Origin: JACVRW01 sp963739095 | GTDB taxonomy: Bacteria > Actinomycetota > Thermoleophilia > Solirubrobacterales > Thermoleophilaceae | Direction of reading: 5' to 3' | NCBI GenBank assembly: GCA_963739095.1 | Contig: CAVTZF010000028.1 | Location: 92,588 to 156,587, forward strand | Length of the DNA: 64,000 nt | Shown: in pieces, positions 27,691 through 36,481 of the stretch | How the letters are laid out: every line of letters starts with the position of its first letter | Position numbering within the stretch: position 1 is the stretch's first letter | The notes under the pieces: generated by a model | What the model was told of the DNA's origin: nothing | The model's input: the letters and a program-made list of their open reading frames with translations, nothing else | The model's database searches: none | Made by a program: the position numbers and the translations under genes

Positions 27691-29440
27691 ATGCGCCGCG
27701 GATGCGTAGCAGCGCTTGCGATCGTGGTCCTCGCACTCGGGCCGGCGGCGAGCGCCGCGGAGCCCGACCGCGCGACGCTCGAGCGCTACGCGAAGGCGAC
27801 CTGGGCCTCGTTCGTCGCGATGACGGACGAGAGCAGCGGACTCCCCACCGACATCCTGAACGCGGACGGCTCGCGCGTGACGCAGACGTCGACGACCAAC
27901 ATCGGCGCCTACATGTGGAGCGCCGTCGCCGCCGAGCGGCTCCGCATCATCGGGCACACCGAGCTGGTCCGACGCCTGCGGGTGACCATCTCGACGCTTG
28001 AGGACATGGAGCGCCACGGGCCGAGCGGGCAGTACTTCAACTGGTACGACCACCGCACGGGCGAGAAGCTGACCGTCTGGCCGCCGACCGGCGAACCGCG
28101 CACGCCGATCCTGTCGTCCGTCGACAACGGCTGGCTCGCCACCGGCCTGCAGATCGTGCGCAACGCCGTGCCCGAGCTCGCCGCCCGCGCCGGCGCGCTC
28201 TACGACTCGATGGACTTCGGGCTCTACTACGTCCCCGAGCGCAATCAGATCCTCTTCCACTACGTCCCCGACGAGGGCACGGGGCCCTGCTGCTACGACA
28301 CGGTCGTCTCAGAGAGCCGCATCGCCGACTACATCGGGACCGCGAAGGGGGAACTGCCGGCGAAGACCTACTACGGCCGCTTGCGCACCTTCCCCGACAG
28401 CTGCGGCTCCTCGTTCCAGGAGACCCGCCCATCCGGCTTCACTCGCAGCTACGCGGGCGTCGACGTGTACGAGGGCAGCTATCCGTACGGCTCCACACGG
28501 CGTCACCCCGAGCTGGGGCGGCTCGATGTTCGAGGCCCTGATGCCGGCGCTGTTCGTGCCAGAGGAGAGCTGGGGTCCGGGCTCATGGCGGCAGAACCAT
28601 CCGCTCACCGTCGACGCCCAGATTGACCACGGCCTGAACGCGGCGGGCTACGGCACCTGGGGCTTCTCGCCCTCGAACGTCCCGGAGGGCGGCTACTCCG
28701 TCTACGGCGTCGACGCGATCGGGATGGACCCGAACGGGAACCCCTCGAACGAGGACCGGACGCTCGTCGACCGCGGCTTCCCGGGCTGCCCGGGCCGGCC
28801 CGCCGTCCCCGACCCACCCCAGAGCGCGTACACGAACGGCGTCGTCACCCCGCACGCCGCGTTCCTGGCGCTGCGCTACCGGCCGCGCGAGACGATGGCC
28901 AACCTCGCGCGCCTGGAGGCGATCCCCGGCATGTTCGGCAAGTGGGGCTTCGCCGACTCCGTCAACGTCCAGACCCGCGTCGTCTCACCCGCCCACCTGT
29001 CGCTCGACCAGGGCATGATCATGGCCGCGCTCGGCAACGAGCTCGGCCGCGACGTGCTTCGGCGCGCGTTCGCCACGCCCGAGCTGCGCCGCTCGCTGCG
29101 CCCGGTGCTCGGCGTGGAGGAGTTCAACGTCGAGCCGCGGGAATGCACCATCAGCGGCACCCCGGGTGACGACCGCCTCACGGGCACACGTGGCGAGGAC
29201 GTGATCTGCGGGCTCGGCGGGGACGACCGGATCGACGCTCGCGAGGCGAGCGACGTGGTCTACGGGGACGAGGGCGACGACCGCCTCAGCGGCGACCTCG
29301 GTGCCGACACGCTCTACGGAGACGACGGCGATGACCGCCTCGACGGCGGCCTCGGCGCAGACGTGCTCGCCGGCGGACCGGGCGACGACCGGCTCGACGG
29401 CGGTCCCGGTCAGGACCACGTCGAGCAGGGCGGCGGCTAG
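27691..29440 (+). pseudogene. Secreted DUF3131/glycoamylase-like (GH144-type) protein with RTX calcium-binding repeats; one +1 frame change
   Basis: Repaired length is about 582 residues. The ATG at 27691 opens a signal peptide ending PAASA. The part up to about 28500 has a DUF3131-like start (LERYAKATWASFVAMTDESS, TSTTNIGAYMWSAVAAERL, LSSVDNGWLATGLQIV). The frame then moves +1 at CACCCCGAGCTGG (an extra C). The continuation, to 29440, has the PF10091-type core SWGGSMFEALMPALFVPEES, YGTWGFSPSNVPEGGYSVYG, VTPHAAFLALRYRP, and SLDQGMIMAALGNEL. The last 95 residues are GDDRL/GGxGxD nonapeptide repeats of the hemolysin-type calcium-binding (RTX) kind. GH144 enzymes cleave beta-1,2-glucan; that activity is inferred here. 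Confidence 0.75.
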
Positions 29441-30222
29441 ATCGACAGCTCCGCCGGCTCGCCGATCGGCAGCCAGCGAACGCTCGCCCGGATCTCCTCG
29501 GGCGCGCTTGCGAGCTCGCGCTCGATCTCCTCGTGCCCCTGGCGGAAGTGGCTCCAGCCCTCGTAGTGGATCGGGACGATCGTTCGCGGCCGGATCAGTC
29601 CGCACAGCTCAATCGCCTCGTTCGCAGTCAAGGTGTAGCGCAGCGGGCCCGTGACCCCGAACTGGACGCTCCCGAGGTGCAGGATCGCGGTGTCGACCTC
29701 GAGCCGCTGCGCCACCTCGCGCACCCCGTCGTAGAGGACGGTGTCGCCCGAGATCCATAGGACGCCGTGCTGCTGCCCCTCCCAGCGCAACGCGAATCCG
29801 ATCACGTCGCCATAGATCGGGTGGAGGAGCCGCGGCCCGTGCTGGCAGGGCGTGGCGGTGATGTCGATCGACGGCCGCCCCTCCGCCTCGAGCCGCGTCG
29901 TCGCCCAGTCCTCGAGCCCGCGCGCGCCGCCCCCGAGCCGGCGTGCGCCCGCGGCGGTCGTGATCACGACGCCGGCGTCGGGCAACAGCGCGCGCCCGGC
30001 CTCGTCGAGGTTGTCCTCGTGCTGATCGTGGCTCAGGAGCACTGCGTCGAGCGGCGGCAGCTGGTCAGCGGGCAGCGCCGGGCCTGTGAGCTTGCGCGAC
30101 GACGACCCCCAGCCGAACGAATAGCGCCGGCCGGGGGGATCGAATGTCGGGTCGGTCAGGATCCGCCAGTCCCCGATCTCGAGGAGGACGGTCGGGCCAC
30201 CGATGTGCGTGACGCGGACTAT
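29437..30222 (-). CDS. MBL-fold hydrolase (UlaG/L-ascorbate lactonase-like), start unclear
   Basis: About 260 residues. Begins VRVTHIGGPTVLLEIGDW, then a DPTFDPPGRRYSFGW loop, the metal motif LLSHDQHEDNLD (an HxxHxDH variant), and SGDTVLYDG and IVPIHYEGWSHF near the C-terminus. This pattern fits the UlaG-like branch, close to NAPE-PLD. The frame from the stop at 29437 is open to 30222, where the only codon in start position is ATA or GTC. A normal ATG/GTG is missing although homology-like sequence begins right there, so the start codon may be altered in this consensus. It overlaps the stops of both the glycoamylase gene and the upstream hydrolase. Confidence 0.75.
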   Translation of the reverse strand: MVRVTHIGGPTVLLEIGDWRILTDPTFDPPGRRYSFGWGSSSRKLTGPALPADQLPPLDAVLLSHDQHEDNLDEAGRALLPDAGVVITTAAGARRLGGGARGLEDWATTRLEAEGRPSIDITATPCQHGPRLLHPIYGDVIGFALRWEGQQHGVLWISGDTVLYDGVREVAQRLEVDTAILHLGSVQFGVTGPLRYTLTANEAIELCGLIRPRTIVPIHYEGWSHFRQGHEEIERELASAPEEIRASVRWLPIGEPAELSI

Positions 30223-31028
30223 GGCTGCGGCGCGGGCGTGACCGCGTGTTCGAGCGCCCAGTCGAGGACGAAGTCCGCGATCTCCTCCCAGCCCTCCTGC
30301 GCGGGAAGCAGGTGCGCGTAACCCTCGTACAGCTTGACCTCGGTGATCGTGTTCGACTTGTAGTGCTTCGCGTTCGACGCCTGCACCTTCGGCGGCATGA
30401 GGTGATCCTCGCTGCCCGACACGAACAGCAGCGGCGGCCGGTTGTCGTTCTTGTAGTCGACCCAGATCTCCTGGTGGCCGGGCTTCACGTTCGCGAGCAC
30501 GCTGTCAAAGAAGATGCCTCCTGACGCGGGGATGTGGTAGCGCTCGAACAGGCGGCGCGACTCCTCCTCGCTGAAGGTGTTCGTGAACGCGTACTGCCAC
30601 TGCTCGAACGTGAACCCGACGGCGCGGTGGCGGTTGGCCGGGTTCTTCAGCACCGGAAATGTTGACTTGATCTGCGAGAAGGGGGCCACCGGCACGCCCT
30701 CCGTCGGCGCGGAGTTCATCGCGACGCCCGCCACGCCGTTGCCGCGGTCGAGCAGGATCTGCGTGAAGGCCCCTCCCGCCGAGTGGCCGATGATGATGGG
30801 CGGCCCGTCGAGCTTCGCGATCTCGGCCTCGAGGTGCTCGATGATCTCGGGGACAGTGACCTCCACGATCGGCGTCGGGTCGGCGTTGAGCGCCTCGACC
30901 TCGACCTCGAAGCCGGGATAGGCCGGCGCGATCACGGTGTGGCCGCGCGCTTCGTAGTGGGCCTTCCAGTTCTCCCAGCTGCGCGGGGTCACCCAGAAGC
31001 CGTGAACGAGGACGATGGGCGTGTCGGA
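30219..31028 (-). CDS. Alpha/beta hydrolase, start codon not visible
   Basis: About 270 residues. Reads SDTPIVLVHGFWVTPRSWENW with the oxyanion-hole HGFW, a nucleophile elbow PPIIIGHSAGGAFTQ, acid loop LLFVSGSEDHLMPP and catalytic His in YEGYAHLLPAQEGW. This is a complete Ser-Asp-His alpha/beta hydrolase of unknown substrate. The first usable start codon is the GTG at 30992, but that would cut off the HGFW motif. The frame is open to 31028 with no ATG, GTG or TTG, so the true start may have been lost through sequence error. Divergent from the HxlR-type regulator at 31092, a common regulator-target layout. Confidence 0.78.
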   Translation of the reverse strand, partial: SDTPIVLVHGFWVTPRSWENWKAHYEARGHTVIAPAYPGFEVEVEALNADPTPIVEVTVPEIIEHLEAEIAKLDGPPIIIGHSAGGAFTQILLDRGNGVAGVAMNSAPTEGVPVAPFSQIKSTFPVLKNPANRHRAVGFTFEQWQYAFTNTFSEEESRRLFERYHIPASGGIFFDSVLANVKPGHQEIWVDYKNDNRPPLLFVSGSEDHLMPPKVQASNAKHYKSNTITEVKLYEGYAHLLPAQEGWEEIADFVLDWALEHAVTPAPQP

Positions 31029-31091
31029 TGGGCTAGCTCAATTCGTCTCCGATGGTTTGATTTGCGAGCCGAGGCGAGGAAACTAGTTCCG

Positions 31092-31557
31092 GTGAGTTCG
31101 GAAGTCAAACCGACCAAGAGGGTCTGCTCAGTGGCCGATGCGCTGGCGGTCGTTGGGCGACCGCTACTCGCTGCTCATCGTCCGCGAGATCGGCTACGGC
31201 TACCGCCGCTTCAGCGAGCTGGCGGGCTACACGGGCGCCCCGCGCGACGTCCTCACCTCGCGCCTGCGCCGTCTCGAGGAGATCGGCCTGATCGAGCGCC
31301 GCCTCTACTCGGAGCGCCCCGTGCGCCACGAGTACCACCTCACGGCGGCGGGCCAGGAGCTGCGCCCGATCGTGCTGGCGCTGAAGGAGTGGGGCGACCG
31401 CCGTTGCGAGCCCGGCCAGGAGCCGGTCGTCTTCGCCCACACCTGCGGCGCCGAATTCCACCCGCTGACGGTCTGCGCCGCGTGCCGCGAGCCCGTCCGG
31501 CCGGGCGAGCTCAGGGTCATCGGCGGCACCCACCCCGTCGAGGGCGAGCCCTGGTAG
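31092..31557 (+). pseudogene. HxlR-family transcriptional regulator, one extra base near codon 22
   Basis: A MarR/HxlR winged-helix regulator of about 154 residues. The GTG at 31092 gives VSSEVKPTKRVCSVADALAVVG; the sequence GTTGGGCGACC then shifts +1 (expected GTTGGCGACC, G-D). The rest reads LGDRYSLLIVREIGYGYRRF, FSELAGYTGAPRDVLTSRLR and GLIERRLYSERPVRHEYHLT, the HxlR core and wing. A Cys-rich tail follows (HTCGAEFHPLTVCAACREPVRPGE), possibly metal- or redox-sensing together with the N-terminal Cys. An AACTAGTT palindrome (31081-31088) sits just before the start and could be an operator. It probably controls the divergent hydrolase. Confidence 0.8.
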
Positions 31558-31682
31558 CCGCAGCACCGGCCGGACCGGGGGCGCTCGCGCTCCGGCGGCT
31601 GCGCCGCGACCGCTGGGCCCTCGCCTGGGGCGGCCTGTTCCTGCTGCTGCTCGTGGCCTGCCGGTCGGGGCTCAGGGCCTGA
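31554..31682 (+). pseudogene. Remnant of an ABC-transporter permease N-terminus
   Basis: About 40 codons reading AAAPAGPGALALRRLRRDRW followed by ALAWGGLFLLLLVACRSGLRA and a stop. A basic amphipathic start with RRLRRDR-AL and a first transmembrane helix is typical of DppC/OppC-type peptide permeases. The rest of a 280-residue permease is missing because the frame runs straight into the 3' end of the convergent GH16 gene. No conventional start codon is obvious. Probably a deletion relic; it may instead be chance coding potential. Confidence 0.4.
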
Positions 31683-32448
31683 GCGGCTCGCTGCGGACGC
31701 TGTCGATGACGAACTCGGGCACGTGCCCCTCGGGCGCCGAGTCCGCCCGGTCCGGGAAGTCGAAGACGGCCACCATCGCCTGGATCGGGTAATCGGGCGC
31801 CTGGCCCACGGTCTTGACGTGGCGGCCGTCGATCAGGAAGTCGACTCGGCCGGGTCGCCAGTCGGCGGTGTAGGTGTGGAACTCGCTCACGTCGAGCTCC
31901 TGGCGTGGGGCGTCCCACTCCTCGCTCAGCGCGGGGTCGCGGAACGGGTGGATGCCCATGCCGACCGCCGCCGTCCTGGTGCCCTTCTCCTCCGCGAGCG
32001 CGTCCCCGAAGACCTCGAAGATGCAGATCTCGCCGCAGCGCTCGGGCTCGTCCTCGACACCGACCATCCACACCGACGCCATCGAACGCGGGCTCAGCTC
32101 CATGCGCGCACGGATCTCGAGCAGCCCGTAGTGCGGGGTCCAGCCCCACTGCGCCGGCTGGTGCTCGCGGACTACGAGGCCCTCGCGAAACGGCTGCTGA
32201 CCCCTGGTACTGCCGACCTCGCCCGAGAAGATGCCGGACTGGATGCCCGAGACCCGCAGCGGCGGGTCGTCGTGGACGCCCTCGCACCAGAGGCCCTGCT
32301 CGGGCGGGATCGTGAGGCGCAGCGCGGAGTCGGCGACGGCGTAGGTCGCCGCGCTCGCCGCGCGCGAGCTCCACATCGGCAGGTAGTGCGGGATCCAGAC
32401 CTCGGTGTCGAGTCCTGCACCGTCGAAGTCGTCGATGAAGCTGTCCAC
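31672..32448 (-). CDS. Glycoside hydrolase family 16-like protein with an atypical active-site motif
   Basis: 258 residues from a GTG at 32448 with AAGGAT upstream. A longer frame starts at 32493, but that would overlap the divergent methyltransferase. Jelly-roll GH16 features: FIDDFDGAGLDTEVW, WTPHYGLLEIRARMEL, and GEICIFEVFG in place of the usual ExDxxE catalytic motif, so Asp is replaced by Cys while both Glu are kept. Then EFHTYTADWRPGRVDFLIDGR. GH16 enzymes cleave beta-1,3(4)-glucans or galactans. No signal peptide is visible with this start, which is unusual for the family. Activity is uncertain given the Asp-to-Cys change. Confidence 0.8.
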   Translation of the reverse strand: MDSFIDDFDGAGLDTEVWIPHYLPMWSSRAASAATYAVADSALRLTIPPEQGLWCEGVHDDPPLRVSGIQSGIFSGEVGSTRGQQPFREGLVVREHQPAQWGWTPHYGLLEIRARMELSPRSMASVWMVGVEDEPERCGEICIFEVFGDALAEEKGTRTAAVGMGIHPFRDPALSEEWDAPRQELDVSEFHTYTADWRPGRVDFLIDGRHVKTVGQAPDYPIQAMVAVFDFPDRADSAPEGHVPEFVIDSVRSEPLRP

Positions 32449-32482
32449 GTCGCGATCCTTGCAGGCGGTGCAGAATGAACGA

Positions 32483-33250
32483 GTGACCTTCAACGTCGCC
32501 GGCGACGCCTACGACCGTTTCATGGGTCGCTACTCGCGCGAGCTCGCGCCGCGGCTGATCGAGTTCGCGGGCATTGGGCCGGGCGTGCGAGTGCTCGACG
32601 TCGGCTGCGGCCCGGGCGCGCTGTCGGAGCGGCTCGCGGGCGTCGTCGGAGCGGAGCAGGTGGGCGCGGTCGATCCCTCGGAGCCGTTCGTCGCGGCCTG
32701 CCGCGAGCGCGTGCCCGGCGCCGACGTCCGCCGCGGCGATGCGGAGGAGCTCCCCTGGGAGGACGACGCCTTCGACGCCGCCGTCGCTCAGCTCGTCGTC
32801 AACTTCATGCGCGATCCGCTCGGCGGGGCCTCCGAGATGCGCCGGGTCGTCCGCGACGGTGGCGTCGTCGCGGCCTGCACCTGGGACTACGGCGACGGCA
32901 TGGAGATGCTGCGCCTCTTCTGGAATGCCGCGCGGTCGCTCGACGAGGGCGCTCCGGACGAGGGCCGGACGATGCGCTACAGAAGCACCGAGGAGCTCGA
33001 GGAGCTGTGGCGGGAGGCAGGCCTGGACAGCGTCGAGACCGCCTACCTGACCGTCGAGACGACCTATTCGGGATTCGACGACCTCTGGGAGCCGTTCACG
33101 TTCGGCGTCGGCCCGGCTGGGTCCTACTGCGCCGCGCTCGAGCCGGAGCGGCGGCAGCAACTGCGTGAGCGGCTCTTCGAGGGCGTCGGCTCACCCGGCG
33201 GATCGTTCACGCTCGGCGCGCGAGCATGCGCGGTGCGCGGCACGAGCTAG
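32483..33250 (+). CDS. Class I SAM-dependent methyltransferase
   Basis: 255 residues, GTG at 32483. N-terminal VTFNVAGDAYDRFMGRYSREL is typical of a UbiE-like subgroup; motif I is VRVLDVGCGPGAL, the acidic residue is in VGAVDPSEPF, then VRRGDAEELPWEDDAFDAAV and EMRRVVRDGGVVAACTWDY. The substrate is unknown. It is divergent from GH16 (34 bp between starts) and its stop overlaps the convergent SnoaL-like gene by 4 bp. Confidence 0.88.
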   Translation: MTFNVAGDAYDRFMGRYSRELAPRLIEFAGIGPGVRVLDVGCGPGALSERLAGVVGAEQVGAVDPSEPFVAACRERVPGADVRRGDAEELPWEDDAFDAAVAQLVVNFMRDPLGGASEMRRVVRDGGVVAACTWDYGDGMEMLRLFWNAARSLDEGAPDEGRTMRYRSTEELEELWREAGLDSVETAYLTVETTYSGFDDLWEPFTFGVGPAGSYCAALEPERRQQLRERLFEGVGSPGGSFTLGARACAVRGTS

Positions 33251-33663
33251 CCCGACCGGGTGCCGCCGAACAGCCCCGCCGCCGCCCGGGCCGCTTGCTC
33301 GTCGCGGAAGAAGGCCCACCACTCGAGCTTGCCGTCGCGGAAGCTCGCCGCCTGCCAGACCATCTGCTCGACCTCGACGCCGTCGACCTCGGCGACCGCA
33401 CGCAGCTTGGCCAGCCCGCTCGGGCTCGATCCCTCCAGCTCGATCAGCTCCCAGCGAACGTCCTGAAATGCGCCGGCGATCGAGCTCCACCAGCTGCGCA
33501 CGCCGGCGTGGCCGCGGAAGGTCTGCCCCTCGACCTCCGCGATCATCGACGTGAACTCGACATCGTCCGCGACGACCGTCATGAAGGTCTCCAGGTCACC
33601 GCTGTTGAGCGCTGCCAGCGCGGTCTCGGTGATCTCACGGAGTTCGGCGCTGGCGGGCGGCAT
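33247..33663 (-). CDS. SnoaL/NTF2-like protein
   Basis: 138 residues. A nuclear-transport-factor-2-like cone fold: ALAALNSGDLETFMTVVADDVEF, FRGHAGVRSWWSSI, VEVEQMVWQAASFRDGKLEWWAFFRDEQAA. Family members are polyketide cyclases, isomerases or ligand-binding proteins; no specific role is evident. Start taken as the ATG at 33663; a GTG three codons upstream is also possible, and neither has a clear Shine-Dalgarno. Leaves about 100 bp before tRNA-Asp. Confidence 0.82.
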   Translation of the reverse strand: MPPASAELREITETALAALNSGDLETFMTVVADDVEFTSMIAEVEGQTFRGHAGVRSWWSSIAGAFQDVRWELIELEGSSPSGLAKLRAVAEVDGVEVEQMVWQAASFRDGKLEWWAFFRDEQAARAAAGLFGGTRSG

Positions 33664-33759
33664 CGGGACCACTGTAAGCAGGGGGCCCTCAGGCCGGTGT
33701 GACGCGCGCACGGAGCGCGCTCGCGAGCGTGGCATGGCCGCTATCCTCGGCTCTCGCAC

Positions 33760-33833
<74 letters not shown>

Positions 33834-33955
33834 TTTCGCAGGGAGCCGCAAACCGCTGCATTCGCGGAACAGCGAGGTCGTCGCCGCTAGCCCAGCGGAG
33901 CGCGACCGGCGCTAGCTTGTCGGGGCTCCGAACGCAGCTCCAACACCTTTCGATC

Positions 33956-35656
33956 ATGACCCACTACACCTCACCGACCCCAGTCCCCGACTTCCTGGAT
34001 CCGGACGATCCGACGCTGTTCCCGCGCCTGACGGCGGCTCAAATCGAACAGCTGGCGGAACGCGCCGAGACCCTGTCGCTCTCCCCGGGAGACGTGGTCT
34101 TCGAGCAGGGCCAGCGCGATACGCCCTTCTTCGTCGTCCTCTCGGGGGCGATCGACGTCATCGACCGCCAGCCCGACGGCGACCACTACTTCACCCAGTG
34201 CCAGCCGGGCACCTTCGCCGCCGACATCTCCATGTTCACCGGCGAGCCGACGCTGGCCCGGGGTGTCATCGCCGAGGAGAGCTCGATTCTGTCCCTGCCG
34301 CCCGATGAGTTGCGCGCGCTGGTGGCCAGCTCCACCGAGCTGGGCGACCTGCTCCTGCGCACGATGATCACGCGCCGTGAGTGGCTGAAGGGTCAGGGCC
34401 TTGGCTACGAGCTGCTGATCGGAAAACGATCGTCAGGCGATGCCTTCGCGATCCGGGAGTTCCTCGAGCGCAACCTGATCCCGTTCACCTGGCACGACAT
34501 CGACACCGACGACGAGAGCCAGGAACTGCTCGAGCGGCTGGGGATCGGCTCGGAGGAGTGCCCGGTGCTCGTCCGCACCCACAACGTGCTGCGGTCTCCC
34601 ACGGTCACTCAGGTCGCCGACGAGCTCGGCCTGCGCGCCAAGGTGGATGGGAAGACCTTCGACGTGGTGGTACTGGGCGCAGGCCCAGCGGGTCTGGCCG
34701 CCGCGGTCTACGCCGCGTCGGAGGGCATTTCAACGCTGGTCATCGAGCGCTTCGCCCCGGGAGGCCAGGCGGGGACCAGCGCCCGGATCGAGAACTACCT
34801 CGGCTTCCCGACCGGTCTGTCGGGGTCGGACCTGGCGCAGCGAGCGACGCTCCAGGCGTGGAAGTTCGGCGCCGTCATCTCCAGCGCCCACGACGGCTGC
34901 CGCTTCTCCCTGGCCGAGAGCGACGGCCTGCGGTCGATGGTGCTCGCCGACGGCCAGCAGGTGCACGCCCACCTCGTCGTGCTCGCCGTCGGTGCCGACT
35001 ATCGCCGCCTGCCCGCCGAGGGCGCCGAGCTCCTCGAGGGCTGCGGTCTGTACTACGCGGCCACTCACATCGAGGCCTTGGAGGCCTCGGGCAAGGACGT
35101 GGTCGTGGTCGGCGGCGGCAACTCAGCCGGGCAGGCCGTGGTCAACCTGGCCGGCCACGCGCGCCGGATCCACCTCGTCGTGCGGCGGTCGCCTGCCGCG
35201 ACGATGTCTCGGTATCTCATCGATCGCATCGAGGCGGCCGGCAACGTCGAGCTCTGGGAGGGCTGTGAGGTGACGGCGGTCCACGGCGGCGAGGAGGTCG
35301 AGGCGGTCACGGTCGCCTGCCGCGATCAGGAGGAGCATCGACTGGATGCCACCGGTGTGTTCGCCATGATCGGCGCCGCCCCACGGACCGAGGAGTTCGA
35401 CGGCCTGGTCGGCCTCGACGACAAGGGATTCATCGTCACCGGCGAGGATGCCCGGCGTCATCAGAGCTTTGCCGAGCATCGAAAAGACAGCGAGCGCCAG
35501 CCTTTGCTTCTGGAGACCACTCGACCGGGTGTCTTCGCCATCGGTGACGTGCGAAGTGGCTCGACCAAGCGAGTGGCGTCAGCCGTCGGCGACGGCGCCC
35601 TCGTAGTTCGCTCGATGCACGAGGCGCTGAATCGCCGACGCGCGACGGCGGACTAG
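33956..35656 (+). CDS. Three-domain oxidoreductase: cyclic-nucleotide-binding, thioredoxin-fold and thioredoxin-reductase-like FAD domains
   Basis: 566 residues from the ATG at 33956. About 20-150: a cNMP-binding (CRP-like) beta-barrel (SLSPGDVVFEQGQRDTPFFVV, GTFAADISMFTGEPTLARGV). About 160-235: a thioredoxin/glutaredoxin-like fold (FAIREFLERNLIPFTWHDID, ECPVLVRTHNVLRSPT) without a CxxC. About 240-560: a TrxB-like flavoprotein with VVVLGAGPAGLAAAVYAA, FAPGGQAGTSARIENYLGFP, VVVVGGGNSAGQA and FAIGDVRSGSTKRVASAVGDG. At the position of the TrxR redox CATC stands LYYAAT, so it cannot use the standard disulfide relay. It may be an NAD(P)H-flavin enzyme gated by a nucleotide signal. Immediately downstream of tRNA-Asp. 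Confidence 0.88.
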   Translation: MTHYTSPTPVPDFLDPDDPTLFPRLTAAQIEQLAERAETLSLSPGDVVFEQGQRDTPFFVVLSGAIDVIDRQPDGDHYFTQCQPGTFAADISMFTGEPTLARGVIAEESSILSLPPDELRALVASSTELGDLLLRTMITRREWLKGQGLGYELLIGKRSSGDAFAIREFLERNLIPFTWHDIDTDDESQELLERLGIGSEECPVLVRTHNVLRSPTVTQVADELGLRAKVDGKTFDVVVLGAGPAGLAAAVYAASEGISTLVIERFAPGGQAGTSARIENYLGFPTGLSGSDLAQRATLQAWKFGAVISSAHDGCRFSLAESDGLRSMVLADGQQVHAHLVVLAVGADYRRLPAEGAELLEGCGLYYAATHIEALEASGKDVVVVGGGNSAGQAVVNLAGHARRIHLVVRRSPAATMSRYLIDRIEAAGNVELWEGCEVTAVHGGEEVEAVTVACRDQEEHRLDATGVFAMIGAAPRTEEFDGLVGLDDKGFIVTGEDARRHQSFAEHRKDSERQPLLLETTRPGVFAIGDVRSGSTKRVASAVGDGALVVRSMHEALNRRRATAD

Positions 35657-35806
35657 CAGCCGGCACAGCCCCAGGCGACATCCGCCGAGCCCGATCAGGA
35701 TCAGTGGCGTAAAGGCGACATCGGAACGTCTTCTTGCGGCCGAGGCGGTTGCTGGACAGCTCGCCGCTCCGTAGGCTCGCTCGCGCACCCGAGCAAAGGA
35801 CCTGTC

Positions 35807-36478
35807 ATGACCGCTTGCCGCGGACTCTTCCTGCTCCTGGTCAGCTGCGCCGCGCTTGCCGTCGCGCCCGCCGCCTCGGCCGAAGTTGAGTGCGATGGCA
35901 TACCGAGATGCACCACGGCGACCGGCCCGTGGGTGTCCGTCCCGACCATCGACGATCCCTGGGACGTCGTCATCTGGGACGTGCGCTGCACAGGCGGCGC
36001 GTCCGCTGCAGGCTCCGACTGGGTCGCCGACAGCACGCGCGCCGGCCTCGAGGTGGCGGTGCAGCAGTTCCCGAGCATCGACCTGTACAGCGGTCCCGAC
36101 CTCGACTTCATTGGGGTGAACCAGACCCGGACGGCAAGGTCGTTCCAGCCGCTCGTCGGCTGTCAGAGCAACGCCGGAAGCGCGCGAGCGGGAGCTGCAG
36201 GCGCCCCCAATGGGGACACGCGTCGCATCGTGACGAGGACCGTGAAGCCCGGGCGGCTCGCCGTCTATCGACATCGTTGCCGGCGCGGAGAGCGGCTCGT
36301 TCGCTCGGCCTTGGGAGTCGGCTTCTTCGAGGACGACCCGCCGACGCCGGCCGAGCTCGCCGACATCGACGTGACACGGATGCAGCGGAACGGGCGCATC
36401 AGGGTGCGGGTCGAGACGGGCGACAGCGTGGGCGACGACGAGCAGGTGCGGCTCCAGATCCACGCGATCTGCCGCTGA
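35807..36478 (+). CDS. Secreted protein of unknown function
   Basis: 223 residues from the ATG at 35807. Clear signal peptide (FLLLVSCAALAVAPAASA, cleavage before EVECDG). The mature protein has six or more cysteines (ECDGIPRC, VRCTGG, LVGCQSN, RHRCRRG, HAICR) suggesting disulfides, and predicted beta content (WVSVPTIDDPWDVVIWDVRC, RIRVRVETGDSVGDDEQVRL). No family recognised. Convergent with the MaoC-like gene 3 bp away. The 150-bp gap upstream shows no strong promoter. Confidence 0.7.
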   Translation: MTACRGLFLLLVSCAALAVAPAASAEVECDGIPRCTTATGPWVSVPTIDDPWDVVIWDVRCTGGASAAGSDWVADSTRAGLEVAVQQFPSIDLYSGPDLDFIGVNQTRTARSFQPLVGCQSNAGSARAGAAGAPNGDTRRIVTRTVKPGRLAVYRHRCRRGERLVRSALGVGFFEDDPPTPAELADIDVTRMQRNGRIRVRVETGDSVGDDEQVRLQIHAICR

Positions 36479-36481
36479 CCG

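Noticed and set aside
29150..29440. RTX repeats taken as a hemolysin toxin
   Set aside because: They are the C-terminal tail of a glycoamylase-type enzyme; calcium-binding repeats alone do not make a toxin.
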